From Kangiella marina (GTDB lineage Bacteria > Pseudomonadota > Gammaproteobacteria > Enterobacterales > Kangiellaceae), in the NCBI RefSeq assembly GCF_039541235.1, contig NZ_BAABFV010000001.1:372001-436000 (forward strand): a stretch of 64,000 nucleotides of DNA. Reading direction: 5' to 3'. Within the stretch, counting starts at the first letter, position 1; every line of letters begins with the position of its first letter. The notes under the pieces were generated by a model. The model made no database searches, was not told where the DNA came from, and was given only the letters and a program-made list of their open reading frames with translations. Of the stretch, positions 35,473 to 44,888 are shown in pieces. Made by a program: the position numbers and the translations under genes.

Positions 35473-36198
35473 ATGCCGCTTCCAAGCTTTAAAGTGCACT
35501 TAGAAACCAACGAAACTATTACGCCCAACATCCGTAAACTGGTGTTTCGGTTAGACGATCCTAAAACCATCACCTATAAACCGGGTCAGTTTGTTTCGTT
35601 TATGCTCGGCACTGAAGATGATCGCCCTATTAAGCGTAGCTACTCCATCGCCAATTTAGAAAAGGACGGAGATAACACCACCTACATTGAATTTGTTATC
35701 TCTTACGTTGATGGTGGAAAAGCCAGTGAGTTGTTTTTTAATGCCGAGCCTGGCATGGAAATGGAGATGACGGGGCCCTTCGGTCTGCTTTGTTTAACGG
35801 AAGAATTACCGAAACGTGTCTTTTTAGTAGGTACAGGCACAGGAGTCGCCCCTTACCGCTCAATGATTGAGCAAATTAAAAATCGAACTGACACCGAGTT
35901 TCACATTCTTTTTGGTGCCCAGTATTTAAAAGATATGTTCTACCTAGATGACTTTAAAGCGGTCGCCTTACTGGATCATGTGCATTTCCACCCATGCTTA
36001 AGTCGTGAGGACAAACCGGACTGTGTCGCCGGCTATGTACAAACTAAACTCAAAGAGCTTAACCCCAACCCAGAAACCGATATGGCCTACCTTTGTGGCA
36101 ACCCTAATATGGTCGATGAAGTTTTTGAGATGCTTAAAGATAAAGAGTTTGGGGTTAAACAGGTTAAACGCGAAAAGTATGTCTTTAGTCGGTTTTAA
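35473..36198 (+). CDS. Ferredoxin-NADP reductase-like FAD oxidoreductase
   Basis: This 241-residue protein starts at the ATG at 35473 (AAGGTC upstream). A longer frame exists to 35410 but lacks a ribosome site. The FAD domain has RSYSIAN and YKPGQFVSF, the NADP domain has GTGTGVAPYRSM and YLCGNPNMVDE, and the protein ends YVFSRF. It belongs to the FNR fold without a 2Fe-2S domain. It could reduce ferredoxin or a flavodoxin. It appears monocistronic. Confidence 0.85.
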   Translation: MPLPSFKVHLETNETITPNIRKLVFRLDDPKTITYKPGQFVSFMLGTEDDRPIKRSYSIANLEKDGDNTTYIEFVISYVDGGKASELFFNAEPGMEMEMTGPFGLLCLTEELPKRVFLVGTGTGVAPYRSMIEQIKNRTDTEFHILFGAQYLKDMFYLDDFKAVALLDHVHFHPCLSREDKPDCVAGYVQTKLKELNPNPETDMAYLCGNPNMVDEVFEMLKDKEFGVKQVKREKYVFSRF

Positions 36199-36321
36199 GA
36201 TTACTTAAGCGACGTTAACAACCGTTTAAAACTGAGCAGGTAATCAAAAATCTTTTTTTCGCATTGTGCTAAACTCCGCTCATTGAACAATAACAAGCTT
36301 AAACATAAACAGGAATCAGAC

Positions 36322-38052
36322 ATGAAAACATCAAACAAAACCACGGCATTACGAGCCTTGAGCCTCTCAGTTATTCTCGCTCTGGGAGCCTGTTCTGATA
36401 ACTCAGAGACTACTCAGGCTGAAAAAACTGAACACACTGCCGCAGACAACGTCGCTGTGACGGACAAAGCCGAGCAAATGACGTCAGAAGAACCCGTCGC
36501 AGACGATTACTCGCGATTCGATATTTACGCTCCCTTTACTTTGACCAGCGATCTAAGTCATTTATCTGATAACCAGAAAGCCATGATCAGCCTATTAATT
36601 GACGCGGGCAAAATCATGGATGGCTTATTCTGGAAACAAGCATTTGGCGACAAAGAAGCCCTGTTAGCTGACATCGAAAACCCTAAAGCCAAACAGTTCG
36701 CTATCATCAATTATGGGCCTTGGGATCGATTGGACAACAATAAGCCCTTTATTGATGGCTACAAAGACAAATCAAAAGGTGCAGAGTATTATCCTGACGA
36801 CATGACGGTCACTGAGTTTGAAAACTGGGAGCAACCCGGCAAAAAAGGCCTGTACTCTTTCGTACGTCGTGATGATCAGGGCAACCTGACACTTGTGCCT
36901 TATTCAGTGGCTTTTAAAAAGGAGCTGACAGAAGCCAGTGACTTACTTCGAAAAGCCGCTGAGTTGGCTGAGGATGAAGGTTTCAAGAACTACCTAAAAC
37001 TTAGAGCGGATGCTTTGTTAACGGACAATTACCAGCCATCTGACTTCGCGTGGATGGACACTAAAACAAACCCTGTCGAAGTCGTGACTGGCCCTATTGA
37101 AACCTATGAAGACCAGCTATTCGGTTACAGAGCAGCCTTCTCAACTTACGTTCTTATTAAAGATCTTGAGTGGAGCCAACGTCTTTCTCGCTTCGCAGCG
37201 TTTTTGCCAGAGCTGCAAAAAGGCTTGCCTGTTGACGATAAATACAAGCAAGAGATGCCCGGCACCGACAGTGATTTAAACGCTTATGACGTGGTCTTTT
37301 ATGCGGGTGACAGTAACGCTGGCTCAAAAACCATTGCTATTAATTTACCAAACGATGAAAAGGTTCAGTTAGCCAAAGGTACCCGCCGCTTACAGCTTAA
37401 AAATGCTATGCGCGCAAAGTTTGATAAAATATTAGTTCCTATCGCGGATGAGCTGATCGCTCAAGATCAGCGTGAACACATCACCTTTGATGCATTTTTC
37501 GCTAACACCATGTTCCATGAAGTGGCTCATGGTCTTGGCATTAAAAACACCATCAATGATAAAGGTACGGTTCGCAGCGCTCTGAAAGAAACAGCCTCTG
37601 CACTGGAAGAAGGTAAAGCGGATATTCTTGGACTTTACATGATCAGTAAGCTTTACGAGAAAGGCGAAATTAAAGAAGGCGAGCTAATGGATAATTACGT
37701 CACCTTTATGGCTGGTATTTTCCGCTCGGTCCGCTTTGGTGCGAGTAGCGCGCACGGTAAAGCCAACATGGTGCGATTTAATTTCTTCAAGGACAATGGC
37801 GCCTTTGAGCGTAACGAAAAAACCGGTCATTACAGCGTGAACTTCGAGAAAATGACCCAAGCGATGAATGACTTGTCTGAAAAAATTCTCGTGATTCAAG
37901 GCAACGGTGATTACGAAGCAGCTAAAAGCTTACTCAATACACAGGGTATAATCAGCGAACAGCTTGCAGCAGACTTGAAACTGCTAGAAGAAAGACAAAT
38001 TCCCGTAGACGTTACCTTTAAACAAGGCAAAGAAGTATTAGGTCTTAAATAA
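36322..38052 (+). CDS. M49-like (dipeptidyl-peptidase III family) zinc lipoprotein
   Basis: This 576-residue protein starts at the ATG at 36322 (AGGAA upstream). The lipobox LALGAC marks an exported lipoprotein, followed by an acidic linker. The zinc site is HEVAH (His399, His403), the five-residue form rather than the HExxGH of classic DPP III. The partner motif is EEGKAD (Glu429/430). Bacterial relatives with the five-residue form are known. It should remove dipeptides in the periplasm or at the surface. The enzyme class is well supported; the specificity is not. Confidence 0.85.
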   Translation: MKTSNKTTALRALSLSVILALGACSDNSETTQAEKTEHTAADNVAVTDKAEQMTSEEPVADDYSRFDIYAPFTLTSDLSHLSDNQKAMISLLIDAGKIMDGLFWKQAFGDKEALLADIENPKAKQFAIINYGPWDRLDNNKPFIDGYKDKSKGAEYYPDDMTVTEFENWEQPGKKGLYSFVRRDDQGNLTLVPYSVAFKKELTEASDLLRKAAELAEDEGFKNYLKLRADALLTDNYQPSDFAWMDTKTNPVEVVTGPIETYEDQLFGYRAAFSTYVLIKDLEWSQRLSRFAAFLPELQKGLPVDDKYKQEMPGTDSDLNAYDVVFYAGDSNAGSKTIAINLPNDEKVQLAKGTRRLQLKNAMRAKFDKILVPIADELIAQDQREHITFDAFFANTMFHEVAHGLGIKNTINDKGTVRSALKETASALEEGKADILGLYMISKLYEKGEIKEGELMDNYVTFMAGIFRSVRFGASSAHGKANMVRFNFFKDNGAFERNEKTGHYSVNFEKMTQAMNDLSEKILVIQGNGDYEAAKSLLNTQGIISEQLAADLKLLEERQIPVDVTFKQGKEVLGLK

Positions 38053-38060
38053 AACACTCT

Positions 38061-38080
38061 TGCCACCCTTCGGGGTGGCA
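38061..38080 (+). terminator. Stem-loop after the M49-like gene
   Basis: TGCCACC-cttcgg-GGTGGCA forms a 7-bp GC-rich stem but has no T run, so it is either a weak terminator or a transcript end stabiliser. Confidence 0.45.
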
Positions 38081-38161
38081 CCCTCTAATCTCTTGCCTAG
38101 CTAACAATTGCCCCCTTTTTACTATAGAATATTCAGCTTATTACTAGGCTAACTTTTGGAT

Positions 38162-38554
38162 ATGGCAACTTTTTCCCTACTAGTCACAGCTAACCCATAC
38201 TCGTCTCAAGGTCAATTTAGCGCCATTCAATTTGCTAAAACCTTACTAGAGCAGGGCCACGTCATTAAGCGGGTCTTTTTTTATGCTGACGGTGTCTTGG
38301 TCGCCAGCCGATTAAACTGCCCTCCTTCTGACGAATATCACCTGACAAAAACGTGGGCCAAGTTAGCCATTGAGCATAACTTTGAACTGGTCGCCTGCGT
38401 TACCGTAGCGATGAAGCGTGGCGTAACAAACGTCGCCGAAGCAGAGCGCAATGTGCTCATCGGAGATAACCTCGATCCAGCTTTTGAAATAAGCGGTCTA
38501 GGACAGCTCACGGAAGCTATGCTAGAAAGCGATCGATTAGTGAGCTTTGGGTAA
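38162..38554 (+). CDS. tusD: TusD sulfur relay protein
   Basis: This 130-residue DsrE-fold protein starts at the ATG at 38162 (E. coli TusD: 128). The conserved Cys sits in FELVACVTVAMKRGV. In the TusBCD complex it accepts persulfide from TusA and passes it to TusE for 2-thiouridine in tRNA. It is first of four packed genes; its TAA overlaps the tusC ATG by one base. Confidence 0.92.
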   Translation: MATFSLLVTANPYSSQGQFSAIQFAKTLLEQGHVIKRVFFYADGVLVASRLNCPPSDEYHLTKTWAKLAIEHNFELVACVTVAMKRGVTNVAEAERNVLIGDNLDPAFEISGLGQLTEAMLESDRLVSFG

Positions 38555-38919
38555 TGGCTATGAGTAAATCCTTATCCATCATCTTTAATAAGGCTCCTTA
38601 CGGCACTCAGTCGGGCAGAGAACTGTTGGATATTGCTTTAATGGCAGCCGCCTTTGACATGGAGATCTGCGCCCTCTTCATTGATGACGGCATCTATCAA
38701 CTTCTTCGAGACCAGCAGCCAGATATCCTTCATATGAAGAATCATAGCGCAACTTTTAAGGCGCTAGAGTTGTATGGCATCGAAACCGTTTTGGTGTCCA
38801 GTGAAGACTTACGACTTCGACATCTTTCGACGGAACAACTCATGCCTGTTGCAGAACAAGCCGAACCAAACAAAATTCAACAAGTCATTGCCCAGTCAGA
38901 CTTTGTATTTATGTTGTGA
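38554..38919 (+). CDS. tusC: TusC sulfur relay protein
   Basis: This 121-residue DsrF-like protein (119 if started at the second ATG, 38560, which matches E. coli) has SIIFNKAPYGTQSGRELLDIAL in pieces typical of the family. It is part of the TusBCD hexamer. It is coupled to tusD by one-base overlap, with tusB seven bases downstream. Confidence 0.92.
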   Translation: MAMSKSLSIIFNKAPYGTQSGRELLDIALMAAAFDMEICALFIDDGIYQLLRDQQPDILHMKNHSATFKALELYGIETVLVSSEDLRLRHLSTEQLMPVAEQAEPNKIQQVIAQSDFVFML

Positions 38920-38926
38920 GTGACCG

Positions 38927-39184
38927 ATGAAGACATTATACATTCTTAACAACCCCAAATTATTCGATCAATGCCGTTCCGCCATGTCTGAAAATGACGC
39001 CATGTTACTGATCGAAAATGCCGTGATAGTGTCTCGACAATTACCTGCCATAGAACATGGCTTTGTCCTAGAGGAAGACCTTATTGCCAGAGGCTTAGCG
39101 CAAGACACAGACTGGACAAAAGTGTCTTACAAAGGATTTGTTGAGCTAACCCTAGAGTATGATAAATCGGTTTCCTGGTTATGA
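38927..39184 (+). CDS. tusB: TusB sulfur relay protein
   Basis: This 85-residue DsrH-like protein is slightly shorter than the 95-residue E. coli TusB. MKTLYILNNP and DAMLLIENAV are the recognisable pieces. It completes TusBCD. The stop overlaps tusE by ATGA. Confidence 0.88.
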   Translation: MKTLYILNNPKLFDQCRSAMSENDAMLLIENAVIVSRQLPAIEHGFVLEEDLIARGLAQDTDWTKVSYKGFVELTLEYDKSVSWL

Positions 39185-39507
39185 TAGTGGATTTAAAGAC
39201 ACTCCCTCGCGATAAACAAGGCTACTTAACCGACTCATCGGTGTGGAATGAAGAGGTTGCTATCGCTATTGGTCAGGAAGAAGATATCGAACTGACCGAT
39301 GACCATTGGCAAGTTATACGCTACGTTCGTCAGTTTTATGAAGAGTTCAACACCAGCCCGTCTATACGCCCTCTGGTGAAGTATTTAGCCAAAGAGTGGT
39401 CGTCTGAGAAAGGCAACAGTATTTACCTGCACATCCTGTTTCCAGAAGGCCCAGCGAAGCAAGCCACTAAAATTGCGGGACTTCCTAAGCCAGCTCGCTG
39501 TATCTAG
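39181..39507 (+). CDS. tusE: TusE/DsrC sulfur carrier
   Basis: This 108-residue DsrC-family protein has DKQGYLTDSSVWNEEVA at the start and ends GLPKPARCI with the penultimate Cys that carries persulfide. It hands sulfur to MnmA for tRNA thiolation. tusA and mnmA are not in the window. It is translationally coupled to tusB. Confidence 0.93.
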   Translation: MIVDLKTLPRDKQGYLTDSSVWNEEVAIAIGQEEDIELTDDHWQVIRYVRQFYEEFNTSPSIRPLVKYLAKEWSSEKGNSIYLHILFPEGPAKQATKIAGLPKPARCI

Positions 39508-39643
39508 TGGCTATAAAGGCGTTTTAGTATTGAAAATTATTGTTAAGGAATGATTCAGGTCGATTGTTTAGGATAGTAACCAAAGGTAAAATACTGCAAC
39601 ATTGTTAGTTTTGCGACGTTAAATCCTTGATTGAGGGGAAAAT

Positions 39644-40297
39644 ATGAACAAATTTATGTCTAAAGCATTGATAGCTTTAACATTTTTATCATTCAGCCTA
39701 GCCAGCTTTGCTTATCAAGATCCGAAGATTCATCTTGAAGAAGTGACGAAGAAAATTAGTGCTGAGGTTCTGAATAATAAAGATAAAATCAAAAATGACT
39801 CTGAATATGCCAAAAGCCTAATCCGTGACTACCTATTACCTGAAGTCGATAGTGAGTACATGGCTAAGCGCATTTTAGGCAAAACTTACTGGATGCAAGC
39901 TAGCGCAGAGCAACGTGAAAAATTCATCACTGAGTTTATTGGTTTGTTGTTGAATAGCTACGCCAAAGGTCTTGCCAATTATGATGGGCAACCGATCACT
40001 TATGACGACACCCAGTATTCTAAGAGTGGTAACTTGGCCAACGTGCGTTCTACCATCGTTCCTAATGAAGGTGAGCCTATTCTAATTGATTACCGCCTTA
40101 AGGTTCAGCCTGATGAAAAGTGGCTCGTCACAGACGTTATCATTGAAGGCGTCAGCATGGCCAAAAGTTATGCCAACCAATACCGTGAGCAAATTTCTAA
40201 AATTGGCTTAGAAGAAACATTAAAAAAGCTTGAAGCTGAAAATCAAAAAGCTAAAGAAGCAACTGAGATCAGCGATAAAAAAGTAGAACAATCATAA
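39644..40297 (+). CDS. MlaC/Ttg2D-like periplasmic phospholipid-binding protein
   Basis: This 217-residue protein has a signal peptide (cleavage near SFA-YQD, residue 23). It is an MlaC-fold domain with the SEYMAKRILGKTYWMQAS and FIxEFIGLLLNSYAKGL helices and DYRLKVQPDEKWLVTDVIIEGVSM. It shuttles phospholipid between membranes in the Mla system. The ABC genes mlaFEDB are not adjacent, so this is a stand-alone copy. A Lys/Glu-rich tail (190-217) is longer than usual. Confidence 0.85.
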   Translation: MNKFMSKALIALTFLSFSLASFAYQDPKIHLEEVTKKISAEVLNNKDKIKNDSEYAKSLIRDYLLPEVDSEYMAKRILGKTYWMQASAEQREKFITEFIGLLLNSYAKGLANYDGQPITYDDTQYSKSGNLANVRSTIVPNEGEPILIDYRLKVQPDEKWLVTDVIIEGVSMAKSYANQYREQISKIGLEETLKKLEAENQKAKEATEISDKKVEQS

Positions 40298-40318
40298 TCG
40301 CCATTCTAGTGTACGCAT

Positions 40319-40346
40319 AAAAAAAGCCGCTTAAAGCGGCTTTTTT
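40319..40346. terminator. Bidirectional terminator between MlaC-like and peroxiredoxin genes
   Basis: AAAAAAGCCGC-TTAAA-GCGGCTTTTTT sits between convergent genes with T runs on both strands. Confidence 0.9.
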
Positions 40347-40360
40347 ATTGAGTGAAAAAG

Positions 40361-40834
40361 TTAAAGCTGACTTAATATATTTTCAGCTGAGCTTTTTTCA
40401 AAGCCTTTTTCATCCACCTCTAATGACGTCACAACGCCATCATCAGCAATTAATGCGAAACGCTTCGAGCGAACGCCCATGCCGAAACCTGTTCCATCCA
40501 TTTCTAAACCTAGAGCTTCTGCAAAATCTGCATTACCATCAGCCACCATTAGCAAATTCTCAGCGTTTTGATCTTTACTCCATGCATTCATCACAAAAGC
40601 ATCATTCACAGACATGCAAGCCACCGTATCAACGCCTTTATCTTTAAACTGCTCGTAGTTCACCACAAAGCCCGGCAAATGCGCCGCAGAGCATGTTGGA
40701 GTAAAAGCACCAGGGACGGCAAATAACACAACCTTTTTACCTGAAAAAATATCATCTGTTTGGATATCTTTTGGACCCTCTTCACCCATCACTTTAATCG
40801 TAACATTAGGTAATTTGTCACCGACTTTTATCAT
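40361..40834 (-). CDS. Peroxiredoxin, Prx5 family
   Basis: This 157-residue cytoplasmic thiol peroxidase has PGAFTPTCSAAHLPGF with peroxidatic Cys48, and a second Cys at 73 (VACMSVND). No C-terminal resolving Cys is present, so reduction probably uses glutaredoxin or glutathione, as in the bacterial Prx5 group. The start has AGAGAGGATGAT upstream. Confidence 0.93.
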   Translation of the reverse strand: MIKVGDKLPNVTIKVMGEEGPKDIQTDDIFSGKKVVLFAVPGAFTPTCSAAHLPGFVVNYEQFKDKGVDTVACMSVNDAFVMNAWSKDQNAENLLMVADGNADFAEALGLEMDGTGFGMGVRSKRFALIADDGVVTSLEVDEKGFEKSSAENILSQL

Positions 40835-40869
40835 ATCATCCTCTCTATCACTAAATTAAAGGTGCCTAC

Positions 40870-41049
40870 TTACTCGTCAGGCATCACTATCCATAAAACA
40901 ATGTAAATGATAACACCAGCGAAGGCGGTACACACGGTTAATAAAGCATAGATAATTCGAGTTAATGATGTATCCCAGCCTAGCCACTTCGCTAAACCAC
41001 CACAGACACCTGCGATAACTCTATCTCGCGAACGCTTTAATTCAGCCAT
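40870..41049 (-). CDS. PspC domain protein, stand-alone
   Basis: This 59-residue membrane protein starts at the ATG at 41049, with AAGGAG seven bases before. An ATG 24 bp upstream lacks such a site. KRSRDRVIAGVCGGLAKWLG and one helix ending VLWIVMPDE are the PspC signature. There is no phage-shock operon nearby, so it is a single-domain orphan. Confidence 0.88.
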   Translation of the reverse strand: MAELKRSRDRVIAGVCGGLAKWLGWDTSLTRIIYALLTVCTAFAGVIIYIVLWIVMPDE

Positions 41050-41176
41050 AAGATTCTCCTTAATAAACGTCATATCTATTTAATATAAGGTTAAGACGTT
41101 GAGATGCAAGGAAATAGTTTTGAACAAATGTAAATATTTGCGACTGATGCCTCACCATCTCGACATCAGTAAGGGC

Positions 41177-41593
41177 TCAATAATCGACTTTGCCTCTTAG
41201 CGATTTTTTCTGCGCATTTTGCTTTTTATTTTCAAGGCGTCTGCGCTTCGCCGCTTTGGAAGGTTTCGTTGGAATGCGTTTTTTGGGTGCTTTGAGGCAG
41301 CGCTGAATAGCTTGGCGAAGACGTTTTAGAGCATCATCTCGGTTTCGGTCTTGAGTACGATGGCTTTGTGCTTTTATGACTAATACGCCCTCAGTAGTGA
41401 TGCGAGAGTCGTTACTGTTAAGCAACCGCTGCTTCACTTCCTTAGGCAAGGAAGAATGAGTAATATCAAAGCGCAAGTGAATCGCCGAAGCGACCTTGTT
41501 GACATTCTGACCACCCGCACCTTGAGCACGGATGGCCTGTAAGTCAATCTCATAATCACCGAGTGATATGCTTTTACTGATAAATAAGGCCAT
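41177..41593 (-). CDS. arfB: Alternative ribosome-rescue factor ArfB
   Basis: This 138-residue peptidyl-tRNA hydrolase rescues stalled ribosomes. It has GGQ at 27-29 (GAGGQNVNKVASAIHLRFD) and a basic Lys/Arg tail (105-138) that enters the empty mRNA channel. Its length matches E. coli YaeJ (140). It begins eight bases after the trhO stop and is likely cotranscribed. Confidence 0.94.
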   Translation of the reverse strand: MALFISKSISLGDYEIDLQAIRAQGAGGQNVNKVASAIHLRFDITHSSLPKEVKQRLLNSNDSRITTEGVLVIKAQSHRTQDRNRDDALKRLRQAIQRCLKAPKKRIPTKPSKAAKRRRLENKKQNAQKKSLRGKVDY

Positions 41594-41601
41594 GAGTGTG
41601 G

Positions 41602-42624
41602 TTACTTATCCGTCATTTGGGTTTTTGCTGACTGCTGTTGTTTGGCTTGCTTTTTCCACTGACGACGCATAGCAATTGATGTCAGCACTTCAGAGCCGAT
41701 GTGCTTTTCACCACGCGCTTTCGCAAGTTGCACCTGACGCTCACGCTCAATATAACGCTGACGTTGCTCTGGCGTTTGCTTATCGTAACAGTGAGGGCAG
41801 CTAACCCCTTTTTCATATTTTTCGTGATGCATTTCATCGTCGGTGATTGGCATTCGACAAGCATGGCACTGATCGTATTGACCTTTCTGTAAGTCATGAT
41901 CAACCGCTACACGATTATCAAACACAAAACACTCACCTTCCCATAGCGTCTCGTCTTTCTCGACCTCTTCTAAATATTTCAGAATACCGCCTTCTAAGTG
42001 AAAGACATTATCAAAACCCTGCTCTTTTAAATAAGCCGTCGATTTTTCACAACGAATACCGCCTGTACAAAACATGGCAACTTTTTTGTGTTTCTCAGGG
42101 TCCAGGTTTTGCTTAACGTATTCAGGAAATTCACGGAAGGTTTCGGTTTTAGGGTTAACTGCACCCTTGAAGGTTCCAATACCCACTTCATAATCATTAC
42201 GAGTATCGATTAGCAGAACCTCAGGATCTGAAATAAGTGCATTCCAATCCTTAGGCTTAACGTAAGTACCAACCACTTCTTTCGGATCAATACCCTCAAC
42301 GCCCATGGTGACGATTTCCTTTTTCAATTTCACTTTAGTGCGATAAAAAGGCATGGTTTCGTCGAAAGACTCTTTATGATCCAGCTCGGCAAGACGCTCA
42401 TCACTTTTTAGCCAAGCAAGAAGGTTATTAACACCTTCACGTGAACCAGCTACTGTTCCATTGATCCCCTCATGGGCAAGCAACAAAGTACCTTTAACCT
42501 CGTTATCAAGCATGACATCAAGCAGAGGTTGACGGATTTCTTCGAAATTTTCGAGTGTGACAAATTTATAGAGTGCGCAAACAACAACAGGGGTTGAAGC
42601 TGCATTTGATGCAGGTGTAGACAT
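41602..42624 (-). CDS. trhO: tRNA uridine(34) hydroxylase TrhO (rhodanese family)
   Basis: This 340-residue protein starts with a ferredoxin-like domain and has a rhodanese domain with Cys186 in [12 protein letters not shown] (second Cys192). A C-terminal Cys-rich zinc-like region (CHACRMP, CPHCYD) follows. It makes 5-hydroxyuridine at the wobble base with oxygen. GAGGAAAATTGAATT precedes the ATG. Confidence 0.94.
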   Translation of the reverse strand: MSTPASNAASTPVVVCALYKFVTLENFEEIRQPLLDVMLDNEVKGTLLLAHEGINGTVAGSREGVNNLLAWLKSDERLAELDHKESFDETMPFYRTKVKLKKEIVTMGVEGIDPKEVVGTYVKPKDWNALISDPEVLLIDTRNDYEVGIGTFKGAVNPKTETFREFPEYVKQNLDPEKHKKVAMFCTGGIRCEKSTAYLKEQGFDNVFHLEGGILKYLEEVEKDETLWEGECFVFDNRVAVDHDLQKGQYDQCHACRMPITDDEMHHEKYEKGVSCPHCYDKQTPEQRQRYIERERQVQLAKARGEKHIGSEVLTSIAMRRQWKKQAKQQQSAKTQMTDK

Positions 42625-42808
42625 AATTCAATTTTCCTCAGCTGACTGGAACGTAAAACCAGTGCAAATTTCTGCCGAGATTGTAATGGTTTTTATGGCA
42701 TTTGTGTAGGGGTTCTGGCTATTTTTTGTACTATTTGAAAAACCGCCATAGGATATGGTTAGCATTTATACGTAAACCAACGCTCCTATAACAGATGGAT
42801 AACTTCAA

Positions 42809-43231
42809 TTAATGCTTTCTGTAACGAGTAACCCTATTATTGAACACCTTAACCCCAGCCAAAAGCCCAAACATTGACGCGTTCAATAAGCCCAAAGTAG
42901 CTCCAAGTAAAAGGTCAAATGAAGTCTTACCATTAATACCAGCAACGATACCAACTATTGCGCCTAACACAGCGCCACTAATTGACAGTGTTATAAGATT
43001 GAGACAGTTAAAGAATCTTAAAAAATAAAAGGTCGGTAACCCTATAAATATAGTTACAAGGTAGCTAACTAAAGCCATTGCAAGGATAATACTAACCCCA
43101 AGATCATCGATACGCTGCCCAAGAATTAACGCCGGAATCGCTGAAAACAAAGGGATCATTAAAGGAGCGATTAATAGAGCCCTTATGACTTTATACTTTT
43201 CTTTTTGTTTAATAACCTTCTCACTTATCAT
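42809..43231 (-). CDS. Small four-helix membrane protein, unknown
   Basis: This 140-residue protein was not recognised. Four hydrophobic helices (about 18-40, 46-68, 78-100 and 105-128) contain Gly-rich stretches (SGAVLGAIVGIVAGI). The ATG at 43231 shares a base with the YgjP-like stop (TAATG), so it is translationally coupled and is the last gene of the nlpC operon. Confidence 0.65.
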   Translation of the reverse strand: MISEKVIKQKEKYKVIRALLIAPLMIPLFSAIPALILGQRIDDLGVSIILAMALVSYLVTIFIGLPTFYFLRFFNCLNLITLSISGAVLGAIVGIVAGINGKTSFDLLLGATLGLLNASMFGLLAGVKVFNNRVTRYRKH

Positions 43232-43920
43232 TAATACCAAACATCATGTCCATGTTGCTTTAACCACAGCTCAGCTTTTTGATAGTCAGGACAATATTTT
43301 TCTACAAGCGCCCAAAATCGTTTCGAGTGGTTGAGGTGCTTTAGATGGCACAGCTCGTGGATAATCAGGTAATCAATCACAGAGTTTGGTGTTAATAAAA
43401 TCAATTGGTTAAGCTGAACGACACCCTTTCTGGTGCAGTGCCCCCACTGAGTTTTTGTTTTCCTGAAGCGGACACCAGTAAGCTTACGTCCTAACCCCAT
43501 ATGCTCGGCCCAAGCTTTGACTTTACTGGGCAAAATATCTTTGGCCTGATTAAGGAGCCAGCGATCCATTTGTTTTGATAAAGACTCAGCGTTTAATTCG
43601 GTATTTTGAATGATGAAACCGCTGTCGGAGACCCTAATTCTATTAGCGCCTTTTTTAATGGATATGACTCTGTCTTTTCCAAGATAATGGATCAATTGTC
43701 CATCGCTAAGTCTTAATCGGTTTTCGTTTCGCTCTGCCTGCTCAACAAGTTTACGAGCTATCCACTTGGCTTTTTGATAGACAAAGCTTTCTATCCAATC
43801 TTGCGGCGCTTTTTGTGGCGCTCTGACTTTAACTTTTTGGTGATGGACTTCAATAGATAGGGTTTTGCGATCGCTTCTTATGATTTCATAATCGAATTTG
43901 TTTATACCTTCAAGCTCCAC
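43231..43920 (-). CDS. YgjP/SprT-like zinc metallopeptidase (M48-type, DUF45)
   Basis: This 229-residue protein has the zinc motif HELCHLKHLNHSKRFW near residue 185, preceded by TQWGHCTRKG. It starts at GTG, with TAGGGG five bases upstream; this overlaps the GIY-YIG stop. It is a cytoplasmic protease-like protein of unknown target. It belongs to the nlpC - GIY-YIG - ygjP run. Confidence 0.88.
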   Translation of the reverse strand: MELEGINKFDYEIIRSDRKTLSIEVHHQKVKVRAPQKAPQDWIESFVYQKAKWIARKLVEQAERNENRLRLSDGQLIHYLGKDRVISIKKGANRIRVSDSGFIIQNTELNAESLSKQMDRWLLNQAKDILPSKVKAWAEHMGLGRKLTGVRFRKTKTQWGHCTRKGVVQLNQLILLTPNSVIDYLIIHELCHLKHLNHSKRFWALVEKYCPDYQKAELWLKQHGHDVWY

Positions 43921-43928
43921 GCTAACCC

Positions 43929-44228
43929 CTAATGCGTATCAGCAATTTCATTGATCACCAAATGCCCTGAAGCCAATAATTTCTTTTGGCTTGCTGTCAG
44001 TTTTTTAACTTTTAGTTCCGCTTTAAGGGCTAATGATTTATTGCTGAATTCGGTGTGATAAATCATGGTCAAAGGCTGTCGACCACGCAAGTATTTGGCG
44101 CACTTAGGACTGTTTGATTGGTGTTCTTCAAAGCGACGAGTGAGATCGGTGGTTATTCCTGTGTATAAGGTTTCATCCCTGCAACGTAAGATGTATAAGT
44201 GCCAAGTGTCTTGTTCTTTTTCGGACAT
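43929..44228 (-). CDS. GIY-YIG nuclease family protein (YhbQ-like)
   Basis: This 99-residue single-domain protein has WHLYILRCRDETLYTGITTDLTRRF with the family Tyr/Arg, and the catalytic-region Glu near KAELKVKKL. UPF0213/YhbQ-type proteins are small cytoplasmic DNA nucleases whose role is unclear. The gap to the nlpC stop is six bases. Confidence 0.92.
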   Translation of the reverse strand: MSEKEQDTWHLYILRCRDETLYTGITTDLTRRFEEHQSNSPKCAKYLRGRQPLTMIYHTEFSNKSLALKAELKVKKLTASQKKLLASGHLVINEIADTH

Positions 44229-44234
44229 AGCTCA

Positions 44235-44762
44235 TTATTCGTTGGTGTATAAACGCCCCGCCCTAATTAAGCGAGGTTTGAAGTATACATTTTCAACTGA
44301 GCTAACACTAACCTTTTTTCCACTCGAAGGTGCGTGTACAAATTGTCCGTGACCGATGTAAATGCCGACGTGAGAAGGTTTGCCATTGATGCGGTAAAAC
44401 AACAAATCTCCCGGCTGAATATCGTCTTTATCCACTTCATAAGAAGCTGCTAACTGAGCATAGGATACTCGCGGAACCTGCTCACCAACTTTGGTATGTG
44501 AATAATAAACTAACCCACTGCAATCAAAACCTTCTCTCGGACTACTGCCGCCATAGCGATAATCCACACCGACCATAGACTGTGCGATTTGTGCAATAGT
44601 CAAACCTTTATCTTCCGTTTTGGGATTCTGCTGGTGCGCGATTTTATCACTGCGTTCTGTCGACGAAGTTTGACGCGGCTTACTGGCACAACTGACCAGC
44701 AGTAGACTGAGCACTGCTGAGAGTATTATCGTTGAGGTCGAGGTATGTCGTTCATTTTTCAT
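44235..44762 (-). CDS. NlpC/P60 cell-wall peptidase lipoprotein
   Basis: This 175-residue lipoprotein (lipobox LLVSCAS) has a C40 peptidase domain (60-172): catalytic Cys in FDCSGLV, His in SHVGIYIG and the polar third residue in FVHAPS. It probably cuts peptidoglycan cross-peptides, like Spr/MepS. It heads the four-gene minus-strand operon. Confidence 0.92.
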   Translation of the reverse strand: MKNERHTSTSTIILSAVLSLLLVSCASKPRQTSSTERSDKIAHQQNPKTEDKGLTIAQIAQSMVGVDYRYGGSSPREGFDCSGLVYYSHTKVGEQVPRVSYAQLAASYEVDKDDIQPGDLLFYRINGKPSHVGIYIGHGQFVHAPSSGKKVSVSSVENVYFKPRLIRAGRLYTNE

Positions 44763-44835
44763 GCAGTTAGACTAGCATGAGAAAGCTGAATTTACACTAA
44801 ACGGAGTCCTGAATTGAGAAAACTGGCCAATAATT

Positions 44836-44883
44836 GTCATTGCCGTGGAGGCAGGAATCTCAAAAAATCATAGCGGGAATGAC
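44836..44883. repeat. Short imperfect palindrome (dispersed-repeat type)
   Basis: GTCATTGCC and GGGAATGAC bound a 48-bp element in the nlpC-srkA gap. Similar GTCATTCC-type elements are scattered in many proteobacterial genomes. Confidence 0.5.
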
Positions 44884-44888
44884 GGACA

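Noticed and set aside
40348-40647. 99-codon plus-strand ORF
   Set aside because: It is antisense to the peroxiredoxin gene and starts in its terminator.
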